Shown in pieces: positions 7,925-15,738 of a stretch of 16,062 bases of DNA. Source of the stretch: Oligoflexales bacterium (GTDB taxonomy: Bacteria > Bdellovibrionota > Oligoflexia > Oligoflexales > Oligoflexaceae). Location of the stretch: assembly GCA_015232735.1 (NCBI GenBank), contig JADFZC010000021.1, positions 1-16,062 on the forward strand. Reading direction: 5' to 3'. Each line of letters begins with the position of its first letter. Positions within the stretch are counted from its first letter, which is position 1. Below the pieces are notes generated by a model. It was not told the origin of the DNA, did no database searches, and worked only from the letters and a program-made list of their open reading frames with translations. The position numbers were made by a program, and so were the translations under genes.

Positions 7925-9721
7925 TCACTGTAAATACACAATCCTCATTCCAAACAAGCTAATAAGCACAGTATATAGCAGTGTCGCCATAATAATGAAC
8001 CTTATTCTGAATAAGGTATGGTATCTTCTCTTTGCAATAAATCTAAAAACCATAAAAAGCACCAAACAGCGAAGTCCAATTGTATCAATTCTATAAAGCC
8101 GCCGATAAGGATCCGGCACTAGAAACAATAAAAGAGGCATCATTAACAGCAAGAAATCAGATGGAGTAAAAAGAAAATAGCTCCTTTTCATGGACACTAT
8201 GATGTATGACAATGTGCTTATAAAAAGGAATGTAAAAAAACCGTTGTAGATCAACTGTATATTATATTTTTGCCCCATTAACTCTACAAACATCTCATTT
8301 TGATTATTGGCCATGAGCAGAATTGAGGCGCCTATTGAAAGCATCAGGGAGTTTATAAAATCATCCCTTCCAAATCTAAAAATAGTGGATATGAGCATGA
8401 TACCGAAACCCACAACGGCCGCGTAACCAAATACTCTGGGCGGAACACCAACAAAAAAAGTTGGGGCGACAAGAAGCATATACACAATATATCTGTTTAT
8501 ATTGCTCCAATAACGAAGAAAGGTATTTATTTTGCCACTAACCCTTCTTTCTGAAGCTAAAAACCTTTTAATTGAAGAAACTTCATTATAAAATTTCCAC
8601 GCCCTCTTCCTCCCGGTAGGTGTCCAAAGTATGAAAATAGTACTTGCCAAAAAAGGAACCCATTCCAAATTATATTTAGGATACACTATCGGTATCAAGC
8701 CGGAAGAACCCAGTACCAGGGCAATAAAGTAGATAGCCGTTACGCTTTCCTTATGACTGAGGCCAATCCTTAAAAGCCTGTGATGGAAATGTCTTTGATC
8801 GGCTTTAACCAGGCTGTTTCCGGATAAAAACCTTGAGAAAATGACACTTGCCGAATCAAATATCGGGACGGCAAAACACATCAGAACAGATACGATGGAA
8901 ATCGTCTTAACAGACACAGCCCCTGGCCCAAGAGCACCCTGAAAAATGAATGATCCAAGATATGACTCCGATTTCAAAACAATAAGAATTAAAACCCCCA
9001 TCATGTACCCAAGCCAGTTGCTCCCACCATCTCCCATGAAAATGGTCGCTGGAAACGTATTGTATTTCAAAAACCCTAACGTGGCGCCTATTATCGGAAT
9101 ACTAAATATAGCAATAACTTCTATATCTTGTGTCAACACAAAATACTGAAAACTAAGAAGAGCCGTGCCTATGATAACCAGCCCGCCTGCAAGTCCGTCA
9201 AGTCCATCCATCAAGTTAATGGCATTTATTGCACCAACGACGATGAATAATGAGAACAAAAACCCCCATGGTGCTGGAAGTGTTAGTGAAAAAAAGGAAA
9301 ATATTGCTATTTTGCTAATCCACAGGTGGGAAGCCCATAATCCTATGGAAGATATTATCAGTTGAAAATAAAATCTGGATTTGGGTGGCAGTGAATATAG
9401 ATCATCCAAAAAACCTAATATAAATATGGCAAGTGAAGCCAAAGATATTTTGAATATTTGGCCATTTCTATAAAAATAGCTGACACCAAGGATGACAAAC
9501 ACCGCTCCTGAAACAATTCCAAGCCCGCCTATCCTTGGTATGGGAGATTTATGTACTTTTCGAGGAAGTTCAACTGCTCTGACATTTGAACCGGTCGTTT
9601 TAATGCTATCCGGATTATCGTATAAATTGTAAAGACCCGCAAATCGGATAATCATGGGTATGAAGAACAGTGTAATGCCAGAAGCAATTGTAAACGATAT
9701 GATTGAAATAAGGCCCGCCAT
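7925..9721 (-). CDS. WecA/MraY-family undecaprenyl-phosphate sugar-1-phosphate transferase with long C-terminal membrane extension
   Basis: Polytopic inner-membrane enzyme of 598 residues that should transfer a sugar-1-phosphate from a UDP-sugar to undecaprenyl phosphate, the initiating step of glycan assembly. Family motifs lie in order: HKSPIPRIGG (57-66), GFLDD with D106/D107, NAINLMDGLDG (166-176), FMGDGGSNWLG (228-238), D289 in VPIFDS, and HFHH (311-314), the basic HxHH motif of the WecA group. Usual length is about 340-370 residues. Here a linker (about 371-408) leads to some 190 more residues with about six or seven hydrophobic segments (409-598), for which I recognise no family. The ATG at 9721 is preceded by a G-rich GGCGGGGCGG rather than a standard ribosome binding site. 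It is the second gene of the minus-strand block, 21 bases after the cupin gene. Confidence 0.92.
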   Translation of the reverse strand: MAGLISIISFTIASGITLFFIPMIIRFAGLYNLYDNPDSIKTTGSNVRAVELPRKVHKSPIPRIGGLGIVSGAVFVILGVSYFYRNGQIFKISLASLAIFILGFLDDLYSLPPKSRFYFQLIISSIGLWASHLWISKIAIFSFFSLTLPAPWGFLFSLFIVVGAINAINLMDGLDGLAGGLVIIGTALLSFQYFVLTQDIEVIAIFSIPIIGATLGFLKYNTFPATIFMGDGGSNWLGYMMGVLILIVLKSESYLGSFIFQGALGPGAVSVKTISIVSVLMCFAVPIFDSASVIFSRFLSGNSLVKADQRHFHHRLLRIGLSHKESVTAIYFIALVLGSSGLIPIVYPKYNLEWVPFLASTIFILWTPTGRKRAWKFYNEVSSIKRFLASERRVSGKINTFLRYWSNINRYIVYMLLVAPTFFVGVPPRVFGYAAVVGFGIMLISTIFRFGRDDFINSLMLSIGASILLMANNQNEMFVELMGQKYNIQLIYNGFFTFLFISTLSYIIVSMKRSYFLFTPSDFLLLMMPLLLFLVPDPYRRLYRIDTIGLRCLVLFMVFRFIAKRRYHTLFRIRFIIMATLLYTVLISLFGMRIVYLQ

Positions 9722-9726
9722 ATGTT

Positions 9727-9742
9727 AACCGCCCCGCCGGTT
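9727..9742 (-). promoter_or_regulatory. Small hairpin over the WecA-like translation start region
   Basis: On the minus strand AACCG and CGGTT form a five-base stem around the loop GCGGGG, between the cupin stop codon and the ATG at 9721. The G-rich loop is the only candidate ribosome binding site, so the structure could tune initiation or couple it to upstream translation. It is short, and its function is unproved. Confidence 0.3.
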
Positions 9743-10234
9743 TTAATGTTGCAATTCATCACTCCATTCGTATGGGACTTCACTAGGATCAATAGTCAAA
9801 CCTTCTCCCGGTGTATGCGGGATACTGGCACAATTTACGATAAGTGATTCTTTTATCGACTCACACTTGAAAGAATAAGTAATAAGATTTGGTACAATCA
9901 AAAGACCATAATTCTCTTCACCGAGTTCAATCTCCTCGATTCGCCCCCTGCTTGATGAGTCCTGTCTGCTATCAAAAAATACAAACTTGACGCTCCCTAT
10001 GGGTACAACATACCTTTGTATCATTTTAAGATGCCTTTTCCACCCCTTTGACACTCCAGGCTTTACTGTTGAGAAATATACCTCGCCAAATTCCTTGTTA
10101 AAAAAACTCGAATCGCTTCTCAGCATATGAAAAACCGCGCCGCGATTGTCCCTGATGATCTTGCGTGGGATGAAAATCAACCCTTCGATTCCTGTTTTCA
10201 CAAAATCTTCATTGCAAGGAGTCTTATCTTCCAT
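9743..10234 (-). CDS. RmlC-like cupin, dTDP-4-dehydrorhamnose 3,5-epimerase family
   Basis: Small cupin of 163 residues (from the ATG at 10234) related to RmlC, which epimerises dTDP-4-keto-6-deoxyglucose at C3 and C5. IPRKIIRDNRG (22-32) matches the RmlC N-terminal strand. GWKRHLKMIQRYVVPIGSVKFVFFD aligns with the region bearing the catalytic histidine; H68 is kept, but the residue two before it is lysine. The tail with VNCASIPHTPGE and VPYEW resembles the RmlC-like subfamily in surface-sugar clusters. The C-terminal catalytic tyrosine and the PGxxHG histidine of true RmlC are not seen, so activity may differ. A TTG at 10291 would add 19 hydrophobic residues and has AGGA ten bases upstream; I prefer the ATG because it aligns with family starts. 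First gene of the minus-strand block. No rmlA, rmlB or rmlD is present. Confidence 0.75.
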   Translation of the reverse strand: MEDKTPCNEDFVKTGIEGLIFIPRKIIRDNRGAVFHMLRSDSSFFNKEFGEVYFSTVKPGVSKGWKRHLKMIQRYVVPIGSVKFVFFDSRQDSSSRGRIEEIELGEENYGLLIVPNLITYSFKCESIKESLIVNCASIPHTPGEGLTIDPSEVPYEWSDELQH

Positions 10235-10291
10235 AACTATACTTTTTGTCCCCAGCCATCCAAAGCAAAATAAAATACATTTTTCGATCAA

Positions 10292-10653
10292 ATAAAACTG
10301 ATCCTGCCTGAAAGAAGCCTGTTTTGTTTATTAAAGATTAAAAATATCATACGCTCTAATTCTATTTTGGAGTTAAGTAATAATCTCTCACTTTTTTTCC
10401 CAAATCAATCCGTTTTTAATTTATGCGCCTGAATTAAATTCAATTCATCGAAAATGTTTTCAGCAATAGAGGCTATTGAATAAGTTGCACTGAAATGAAG
10501 AATTCGGCTTCTTGCTGACATTTGTCAAACATCCCGGATAACTTGCGATTTTGCTAATCTTCTTGGCAAAGTGGCGGCTGAAATTCAATATTGGCGGAAC
10601 CTTCATCTTTTTGGTACTATCTCCTTCTGTCAATAACCCCTGGAGCATTATAA
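10292..10653. other. Divergent intergenic region between cupin and GT2 genes
   Basis: About 360 bases that should carry the promoters of the minus-strand five-gene block and the plus-strand GT2/GT-C pair. A 62-codon open frame on the minus strand (10460-10648) has no recognisable motif or good ribosome binding site and is probably noncoding. Small dyads are CAATAG/CTATTG (10464-10478) and TGACA/TGTCA two bases apart (10516-10527); the latter could be an operator. GGAG at 10642-10645 serves the GT2 start. No clear promoter pair stands out. Confidence 0.5.
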
Positions 10654-11442
10654 ATGTTGAAGTTTTCCGTTATTACGGTGTGTTATAATTCCGTTTCAAC
10701 AATTGAGGCGACACTGAAATCAGTCGGCTCGCTCAGATACCCAGATATTGAGCACATAATCATCGATGGAAAGTCCACTGACGGGACCCTTGGCCTGATT
10801 AAGAAGTGCGCAGGAAACTCAATCGTAATATCTGAACCTGACAAGGGTATGTATGATGCAATGAACAAGGGCATCTCCCTGGCGACAGGTGATTTCATCG
10901 GAATATTAAATGCAGATGATATTTATGTCTCACCAAGAATATTTGATGAACTTGCCTCCAGGCTTGATCAAACCCGGGATATTGATTTCTTTTATACTGA
11001 CATCCTGTATACCAGTAGAGATGATATCTCCAAAATAACAAGATATTGGAATGCAGGGAACTTACATAAACTAAAACTGTATACCGGCTGGCATCCCCCT
11101 CATACCGGGCTTTTCATCTCGAAAAGGGTTATCGCCCAATTAGGAAAATACGATCTCCGATACAAGATTGCATCTGATTACGACTATATGGTCCGCCTGC
11201 TCACAAAATTTAAAAAAGGCTTATATATCCCCATAGTTACAGTGGCCATGCGCTCCGGGGGCATCAGTAACCGTTCAATGGCTACCATTCTTCAGGCGAA
11301 CAAGGAATGTATCATTTCCGCATATAGAAATATTGGAATTCTGGCTGCCATAGGAGCCTTTTTAAAAATCTCACGGAAGATACCGCAGCTTTTTGCATTC
11401 AGGAAGCTTTCCAGATTGATTCCTGGAAATTCGCTCAATTAA
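10654..11442 (+). CDS. Family 2 glycosyltransferase (WcaE-like)
   Basis: GT-A enzyme of 262 residues acting on the cytoplasmic side. FSVITVCYNSVSTIEATL (4-21) is the nucleotide-binding first strand and helix. IIDGKSTDGT (36-45) and SEPDKGMYDAMNKGI (60-74) are hallmarks of the WcaE/WbbD-type GT2 group, and NADD (86-89) is the metal-binding DxD-type site. WHPPHTGLF near 145-153 and IASDYDYMVRLL near 170 correspond to acceptor and catalytic-base regions of this group. No membrane span is evident, only a basic C-terminal helix region that could attach peripherally. The ATG is preceded by GGAG at eight bases. It is followed 20 bases on by the GT-C-like gene, so the two are probably co-transcribed. 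Donor and linkage are unknown. Confidence 0.9.
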   Translation: MLKFSVITVCYNSVSTIEATLKSVGSLRYPDIEHIIIDGKSTDGTLGLIKKCAGNSIVISEPDKGMYDAMNKGISLATGDFIGILNADDIYVSPRIFDELASRLDQTRDIDFFYTDILYTSRDDISKITRYWNAGNLHKLKLYTGWHPPHTGLFISKRVIAQLGKYDLRYKIASDYDYMVRLLTKFKKGLYIPIVTVAMRSGGISNRSMATILQANKECIISAYRNIGILAAIGAFLKISRKIPQLFAFRKLSRLIPGNSLN

Positions 11443-11449
11443 CTGATTC

Positions 11450-11454
11450 AAGGA
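11450..11454 (+). promoter_or_regulatory. Ribosome binding site deciding the GT-C start
   Basis: AAGGA lies eight bases before the ATG at 11463. It overlaps the earlier ATG at 11454, so the later ATG is the better start. Confidence 0.65.
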
Positions 11455-11462
11455 TGTTTGAA

Positions 11463-12875
11463 ATGCCAAAGTCAATTTTTCAAGGCAAAACAAAACAACT
11501 GATTATACTGCTTATTGTTTTCTCACCCCTTTTGATGTCAACTTTTTTACAATGGCATCAGCTTTATCTTAAAGGTTGTGAACTCAATCCTGACAGCCAT
11601 CAATATATCGCTTTTTCAACCACAAGGGCAGCCCTTTATCCCCTTTTCATCAGAATAGTCTACCTATTCAATGAAAGCCCTGAAGCTATCTGCTTTTCGC
11701 AAATTCTGACATGGCTTCTTCTATCGATTGTTGCGCTCCGAATCTTCTCAAAATATTTCCCGCCGTCGCTATTATTCATTATCTCTCTGCTTTTTGCCGT
11801 TAATCCTGCCATATGGCAGTATGGAAGACATGTTTATACCGAGGCTCTCATGATAGGATTTTATAATCTCTTCATCGCACAGCTTTTCACAATATGCTTT
11901 GTAAAGGAAGCCAAAGAGAAAAGTAGGCTCCTCGAAATTTTTTTCTACGCCGGGATCTGCGTTGCCCAAGCCTCCCTCAAACCAAATCTATGGGCATTGA
12001 TACTGCCATTTTTCTTCATCAGCATTCTTCAAAAAAATCTCAATTTCAAAAGGACATCAGCACTTCTTTCCGGCCTTTTGGCTTTTTCCCTTCTTCTAAA
12101 AACTGCATCGTTGCCATTTGACAAGGAAAAGGGATTCTCCCTTATGTCAGTATTGGCTTTTTCAAAGGCTTCTTTTTCACTTAGTCAGGACTTAAAGAAT
12201 GAATATCCTGAAGACCTTCAGTTAAAAAACAGGATGACGCCAATCTTTGAATATCTTTCGAAAATGCCTTTTGCCACTGAAATAAAATTTATCTGCGGAT
12301 ATGAAGACTATATTCAGTTCGGAAACAATTGGTTTACGGAGATATATAATATTCCAAAGGGCACTGAAAAATACTATGATGAAATGATGAAAAAAAGCAT
12401 AACTCTTATATCACATCACCCTATTGGGTATTTAAAAGTCGTGTTGAAGGATTACATTGGACTTTGGCTTCCCTATGCACATTTACCATATATTTCATCG
12501 GGTGAGATGGATAGAAGGATAAAAGACAATTCACCTCCTTATTATAACGAGTTTTTTCCATTTATTGAAAGATTTCTGCAAATACGCCATAATTATGGTC
12601 TCAGCATTGCTCTTGAATATTTTTATGTAATTAATTTTTTTATTATTATATTTCACTCAGCCATTTGTTTATATTTCCGCATTATTAATGCCTTAAATGT
12701 TTTTCTGATGTCACTGGGTCTTTCAGTAAATTTGGCTTTCTTCACTACAGCCATAATTACCGTAAATACACCAAGATATTCTCTAACCTGCTTTGGTCTT
12801 ATTTCAATATTTGATTTATTGCTTCTTGTTGCTGTTTTAAAATCCAGTTCAATAATAAAAACTCAACCGCTTTAA
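11463..12875 (+). CDS. Multi-spanning membrane protein, putative GT-C glycosyltransferase
   Basis: Integral membrane protein of 470 residues with about ten hydrophobic segments. After the first span (about 11-29) comes NPDSHQYI (42-49), with acidic D44 in the first outer loop, and then RAALYPLFIRIVYLF (55-69). An acidic residue after helix 1 and an R-x-x-x-YP-type helix entry are the usual look of PMT/ArnT-like GT-C enzymes, which use polyprenyl-phosphate sugars on the periplasmic side. A soluble stretch at about 215-320 interrupts the spans, and a cluster of spans follows. I do not recognise a named family; O-antigen polymerase or another lipid-linked function is an alternative. ATG at 11463 is chosen over 11454 because AAGGA sits eight bases before it. 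It probably forms an operon with the preceding GT2. Confidence 0.65.
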   Translation: MPKSIFQGKTKQLIILLIVFSPLLMSTFLQWHQLYLKGCELNPDSHQYIAFSTTRAALYPLFIRIVYLFNESPEAICFSQILTWLLLSIVALRIFSKYFPPSLLFIISLLFAVNPAIWQYGRHVYTEALMIGFYNLFIAQLFTICFVKEAKEKSRLLEIFFYAGICVAQASLKPNLWALILPFFFISILQKNLNFKRTSALLSGLLAFSLLLKTASLPFDKEKGFSLMSVLAFSKASFSLSQDLKNEYPEDLQLKNRMTPIFEYLSKMPFATEIKFICGYEDYIQFGNNWFTEIYNIPKGTEKYYDEMMKKSITLISHHPIGYLKVVLKDYIGLWLPYAHLPYISSGEMDRRIKDNSPPYYNEFFPFIERFLQIRHNYGLSIALEYFYVINFFIIIFHSAICLYFRIINALNVFLMSLGLSVNLAFFTTAIITVNTPRYSLTCFGLISIFDLLLLVAVLKSSSIIKTQPL

Positions 12876-12937
12876 GTATCAATTGACTCGATTACTTTTC
12901 ATCTTTCATAACCATCAGTACTGGCAAAGTATTTTAA

Positions 12938-13060
12938 GCTTGACCCTAGCCGAAAAGATCTGACTCTGCGTTAATCGCCGTCGGTCGATCCTCATCTACC
13001 AGCATTTAAACGTAGGTCCTCCTCCTGCCTTGATTCAGACCTTTTCGGCCAGGCTCAAGC
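12938..13060. repeat. 123-bp element with long imperfect inverted arms between convergent genes
   Basis: The left arm (12938-12963) and right arm (13035-13060) pair at 23 of 26 positions. Mismatches fall at 12944/13054, 12948/13050 and 12958/13040. On the minus-strand transcript two of these become G-U pairs, so the stem is stronger as RNA from that strand. The 71-base spacer is visibly more GC-rich than the flanks and lacks an obvious large internal stem. No transposase is present and no target-site duplication is obvious. It could be a miniature mobile element, a dispersed palindromic repeat or a bidirectional terminator for the flanking convergent genes. I cannot assign it to a known family. 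Confidence 0.7.
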
Positions 13061-13148
13061 CATAAGGCTCTTCACTATCACCCAGAACTGCAAATGACAG
13101 CAAAAATTCAATATCAAAAATGGACTGTTTACTAACTTTACATTTTTT
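13035..13148 (-). pseudogene. Possible protein C-terminal remnant overlapping the right arm
   Basis: An open minus-strand frame of 37 codons has no start codon and ends in TGA at 13037-13035. It reads FDIEFLLSFAVLGDSEEPYG followed by LSLAEKV. The composition looks protein-like, but the frame is short and overlaps the end of the GT-C-like gene by 11 bases. It may be chance. Confidence 0.15.
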
Positions 13149-14697
13149 CTAATAAATACCACGATGGATAGCCATATGACGAACCAGCGTCAATGTATAC
13201 ATTATCCCTACCTCTGAAAATCTTGTTGATCTTTAATGCAACGTCATGAAGCTTCGGCAAAGGCTCACCGGAAATCTTCTTTACAATTTTCCAATTGTTG
13301 TCACCTTTCAATTCATCCATCGATACACGGTAATCACCAGAGCCAAGCTTTGATAGATCGGACACAAAATCAACATTTATGCCCAGATTGAAATACTTGT
13401 TGTATTCAGTAAAATACATGTAGATCTTATGATCGAATTCGCTATAGATATTAATCCCTACTCTCTTTTTAGTCCTTTGTGCAATTTCAATAACTTCGCT
13501 TAAGACTTTTGCTTCTGAAATTCCTGCTCTGTATTGCATTATATACTGCGAACTCCAATTGTAATAATTGACAATGACTATAAGAAAAGACGCTCCTGTC
13601 AAAGACAGACATATAAATCTCTTTCCAAAGTACTTCCATTTAAATGCCAATGCTCCTTGATTCAAAAACCACATATAACCTGTAATGACCATTATGGCAT
13701 TTAAAATTACCGAGGGATAAAAATATCGCAATGTCACATCCCTGATAAGAACTGTGACTACTATTGCCGAAATGAGGAAAGAAAAACCTATGGCAACAGA
13801 AAACGCAATATCGTAATCAATTTTTTTCTTTCTGGAATAATCCTTTATCAACCTTGCAAGAAAGAGCATCAATCCTGTCAAATCCAAAACAAAATAGATC
13901 CTGCTGCGTAAAAATAAAGTGACGTGCCCTACAAATGCCAAAATATTCGCTTTTACATGCATCATATTGATCCTGACATTCGAACCATGACCAGTAATCT
14001 GATATACTTTATTTAAAGTCAGAAAGAATATGACAACTGTAAATACAAAAAAAACAGATGGTCTTCTCCTATTCAAGTAAAAACTGGAAGCCCACAAGAC
14101 AAGCAACGGAAATGCTATCATGAAATCGACTTCCTTCGACCAAAGAAACAGTATCATTGAACTACCGATTAAAAAATCACTCTGATCTCTCCCTTTTGAT
14201 AGAAAGTAAATCGTCATAATCAAAGAAAAACCTGAAAACAACTCCTGCGGGGCAAGCCTGGCTTCAGGGGCATTTGGAAAAAACAAGAACCAGGCGGCAA
14301 GAAGATAAATACAGCAAATAACCGTTAGAAACGGATTTTCGTTCTTATCTGATGAAACAAAAGATTGCCTTCGAATAATTAAAAATAAAAACAACATCGA
14401 AAAAGCCTTGATAGACAACCTTATGAGATGATGGAGATGTGCGGAAGTACCGAAAACAGTCCAATATAACCAATTGCCATAATCAAACATCAACCTAAAT
14501 CTGGAAATATGCGGATTTGCAAATGTCGAAAAAACATGGTTTAGTGGATCTATCATAATTAAGACCCAATCCGTCAGATCATCAATCAAACGGAATTCGG
14601 TGTTATAACCATAGTACCATACAGGAATTAAAAGCCCTAGAAGTGGCAATGTGCACATTAGATAGGCAAAAAAAAGCCGAAGAGTTTTTGCTGACAT
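13138..14697 (-). CDS. Multi-spanning membrane protein, putative GT-C glycosyltransferase
   Basis: Integral membrane protein of 519 residues. The first span (about 9-29) is followed by a loop with a paired acid, FRLIDD (35-40, D39/D40), then HISRFRLMFDYGNWLYWTVFG (63-83). A DD pair and a basic R-F-R loop before the second helix fit uncharacterised GT-C glycosyltransferases that use polyprenyl-phosphate donors outside the cytoplasmic membrane. About ten further hydrophobic segments run to residue 385. The last 130 residues are hydrophilic and probably form a periplasmic domain (INIYSEFDHKIYMYF, YIDAGSSYGYPSWYLLEKM). Sequence and layout differ from the GT-C-like protein at 11463-12875, so they are not recent duplicates. 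ATG with GAGG six bases upstream. It has its own likely promoter (14786-14815) and ends convergently, with an inverted-repeat element beyond its stop. Confidence 0.65.
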   Translation of the reverse strand: MSAKTLRLFFAYLMCTLPLLGLLIPVWYYGYNTEFRLIDDLTDWVLIMIDPLNHVFSTFANPHISRFRLMFDYGNWLYWTVFGTSAHLHHLIRLSIKAFSMLFLFLIIRRQSFVSSDKNENPFLTVICCIYLLAAWFLFFPNAPEARLAPQELFSGFSLIMTIYFLSKGRDQSDFLIGSSMILFLWSKEVDFMIAFPLLVLWASSFYLNRRRPSVFFVFTVVIFFLTLNKVYQITGHGSNVRINMMHVKANILAFVGHVTLFLRSRIYFVLDLTGLMLFLARLIKDYSRKKKIDYDIAFSVAIGFSFLISAIVVTVLIRDVTLRYFYPSVILNAIMVITGYMWFLNQGALAFKWKYFGKRFICLSLTGASFLIVIVNYYNWSSQYIMQYRAGISEAKVLSEVIEIAQRTKKRVGINIYSEFDHKIYMYFTEYNKYFNLGINVDFVSDLSKLGSGDYRVSMDELKGDNNWKIVKKISGEPLPKLHDVALKINKIFRGRDNVYIDAGSSYGYPSWYLLEKM

Positions 14698-14785
14698 ATT
14701 TTACCTCATTCCGATGCAAATACAGAACCATTCTCTTTGCATATGTTTACATTTTAAGATTAAATTTATTTTTTTAAACGTGTGT

Positions 14786-14815
14786 CTTATAACATTGCTT
14801 TATAATCCGTGTCAA
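14786..14815 (-). promoter_or_regulatory. Candidate sigma-70-type promoter for the GT-C-like gene
   Basis: On the minus strand a perfect TTGACA (14815-14810) is followed after 18 bases by TATAAG (14791-14786), five of six -10 matches. It lies just after the GT2 stop codon and leaves a leader of roughly 80 bases before the ATG at 14697. It is the best promoter match in the window. Confidence 0.5.
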
Positions 14816-14824
14816 AAATTATGA

Positions 14825-15706
14825 TTACAAATCAATTCGGCTATTCTGCGTCCAAATTCTGGCCCGCCCGGTAAAAGATCTGTATCGGTCAATGATCCTA
14901 TATACATGGCTGGGTTTAAGAAAACGGAATAAAAAAAGTCGAATACTCGCCTTCAGGTAAAGCCATATTAATTTAATCGGAATGCCTCCAATTTTATGCT
15001 TTTTTCTTGCTTTAAAAAACTCTCTGACAGGCAAAAGACCTCTAAGAGGGTTATTGCTTACACCTGAAATCCTCATACATGCAATTGGAACGCCCCCAAG
15101 ATAAAATGCATCATTATTTCTTAGTTCCCTTAGAAGTAGCTCATAATCTCCAGCCACAGAAAATTTGATGTCAAATTTGCCATGTATGGAAAACAAATCC
15201 ATGCGATGAAAAGTGCCCTGATGCGGTATTGTGTTATATTGAAGAAAATCCTTTCGAACCTTCCCCCAATTTTTTCCTGAAATCGAAAGGAATTTGCCAT
15301 CTCCCGCTACGAAGCATACTTGCCCGTATGCAATTCTCACGTTGCAAGGCAACTTCTTCAATTTTCCCGAAATCTGATATAATGTTTCATTGCAAAATAA
15401 ATAATCATCAGATCCAAGAAAATAGATCCATTCACCTTTTGCATGGTCAAGCGCCTTGTTCCAGGCATCATATATCCCGGAGTCTTTTTCAGAACACCAG
15501 AATGAAATATGCCTGTCATACTTTTCTATTATTTCTATCGTACCATCAGATGAACCACCATCTATTATAATCAGCTCTTTTGATATATTGCCCTGATGTA
15601 TGACGCTTTCTATCGCTTGCCCAATAAACCTCACGCCATTAAAAACTGCAATGACTACGGTAAAAAAAGGATGGTTCGATACTGGTTTGACACTACTTGA
15701 ACTAAT
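14825..15706 (-). CDS. Family 2 glycosyltransferase with probable ATT start
   Basis: GT-A enzyme of 293 residues if it starts at ATT 15706. FFTVVIAVFNGVRFIGQAI (14-32) is the conserved nucleotide-binding strand and helix of GT2 enzymes. IIDGGSSDGT (47-56), SEKDSGIYDAWNKAL (72-86) and LGSDD (97-101) complete the WcaA/WcaE-type signature. HQGTFHRMDLF and VAGDYELLLREL mark the second half. The first GTG (15634) would cut off the whole first beta strand, and between it and the upstream stop there is no ATG, GTG or TTG. ATT at 15706 is preceded by GGGAG at seven bases and gives a normal N-terminus, so I place the start there. The C-terminal tail is basic and hydrophobic. It follows the GT4 gene by 32 bases on the same strand. 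Confidence 0.88.
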   Translation of the reverse strand: MSSSSVKPVSNHPFFTVVIAVFNGVRFIGQAIESVIHQGNISKELIIIDGGSSDGTIEIIEKYDRHISFWCSEKDSGIYDAWNKALDHAKGEWIYFLGSDDYLFCNETLYQISGKLKKLPCNVRIAYGQVCFVAGDGKFLSISGKNWGKVRKDFLQYNTIPHQGTFHRMDLFSIHGKFDIKFSVAGDYELLLRELRNNDAFYLGGVPIACMRISGVSNNPLRGLLPVREFFKARKKHKIGGIPIKLIWLYLKASIRLFLFRFLKPSHVYRIIDRYRSFTGRARIWTQNSRIDL

Positions 15707-15713
15707 CTTTGAT

Positions 15714-15718
15714 CTCCC
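15714..15718 (-). promoter_or_regulatory. Ribosome binding site in front of the ATT codon
   Basis: GGGAG on the minus strand, seven bases before ATT at 15706-15704. Sequence and spacing are both good for initiation there, and no other start codon follows before the conserved domain. Confidence 0.6.
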
Positions 15719-15738
15719 AAAAAATCAAGTGCCTGTCA

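Noticed and set aside
10460..10648. Minus-strand open frame of 62 codons in the divergent intergenic region
   Set aside because: No recognisable motif, atypical composition and no good ribosome binding site; it occupies sequence expected to carry promoters.
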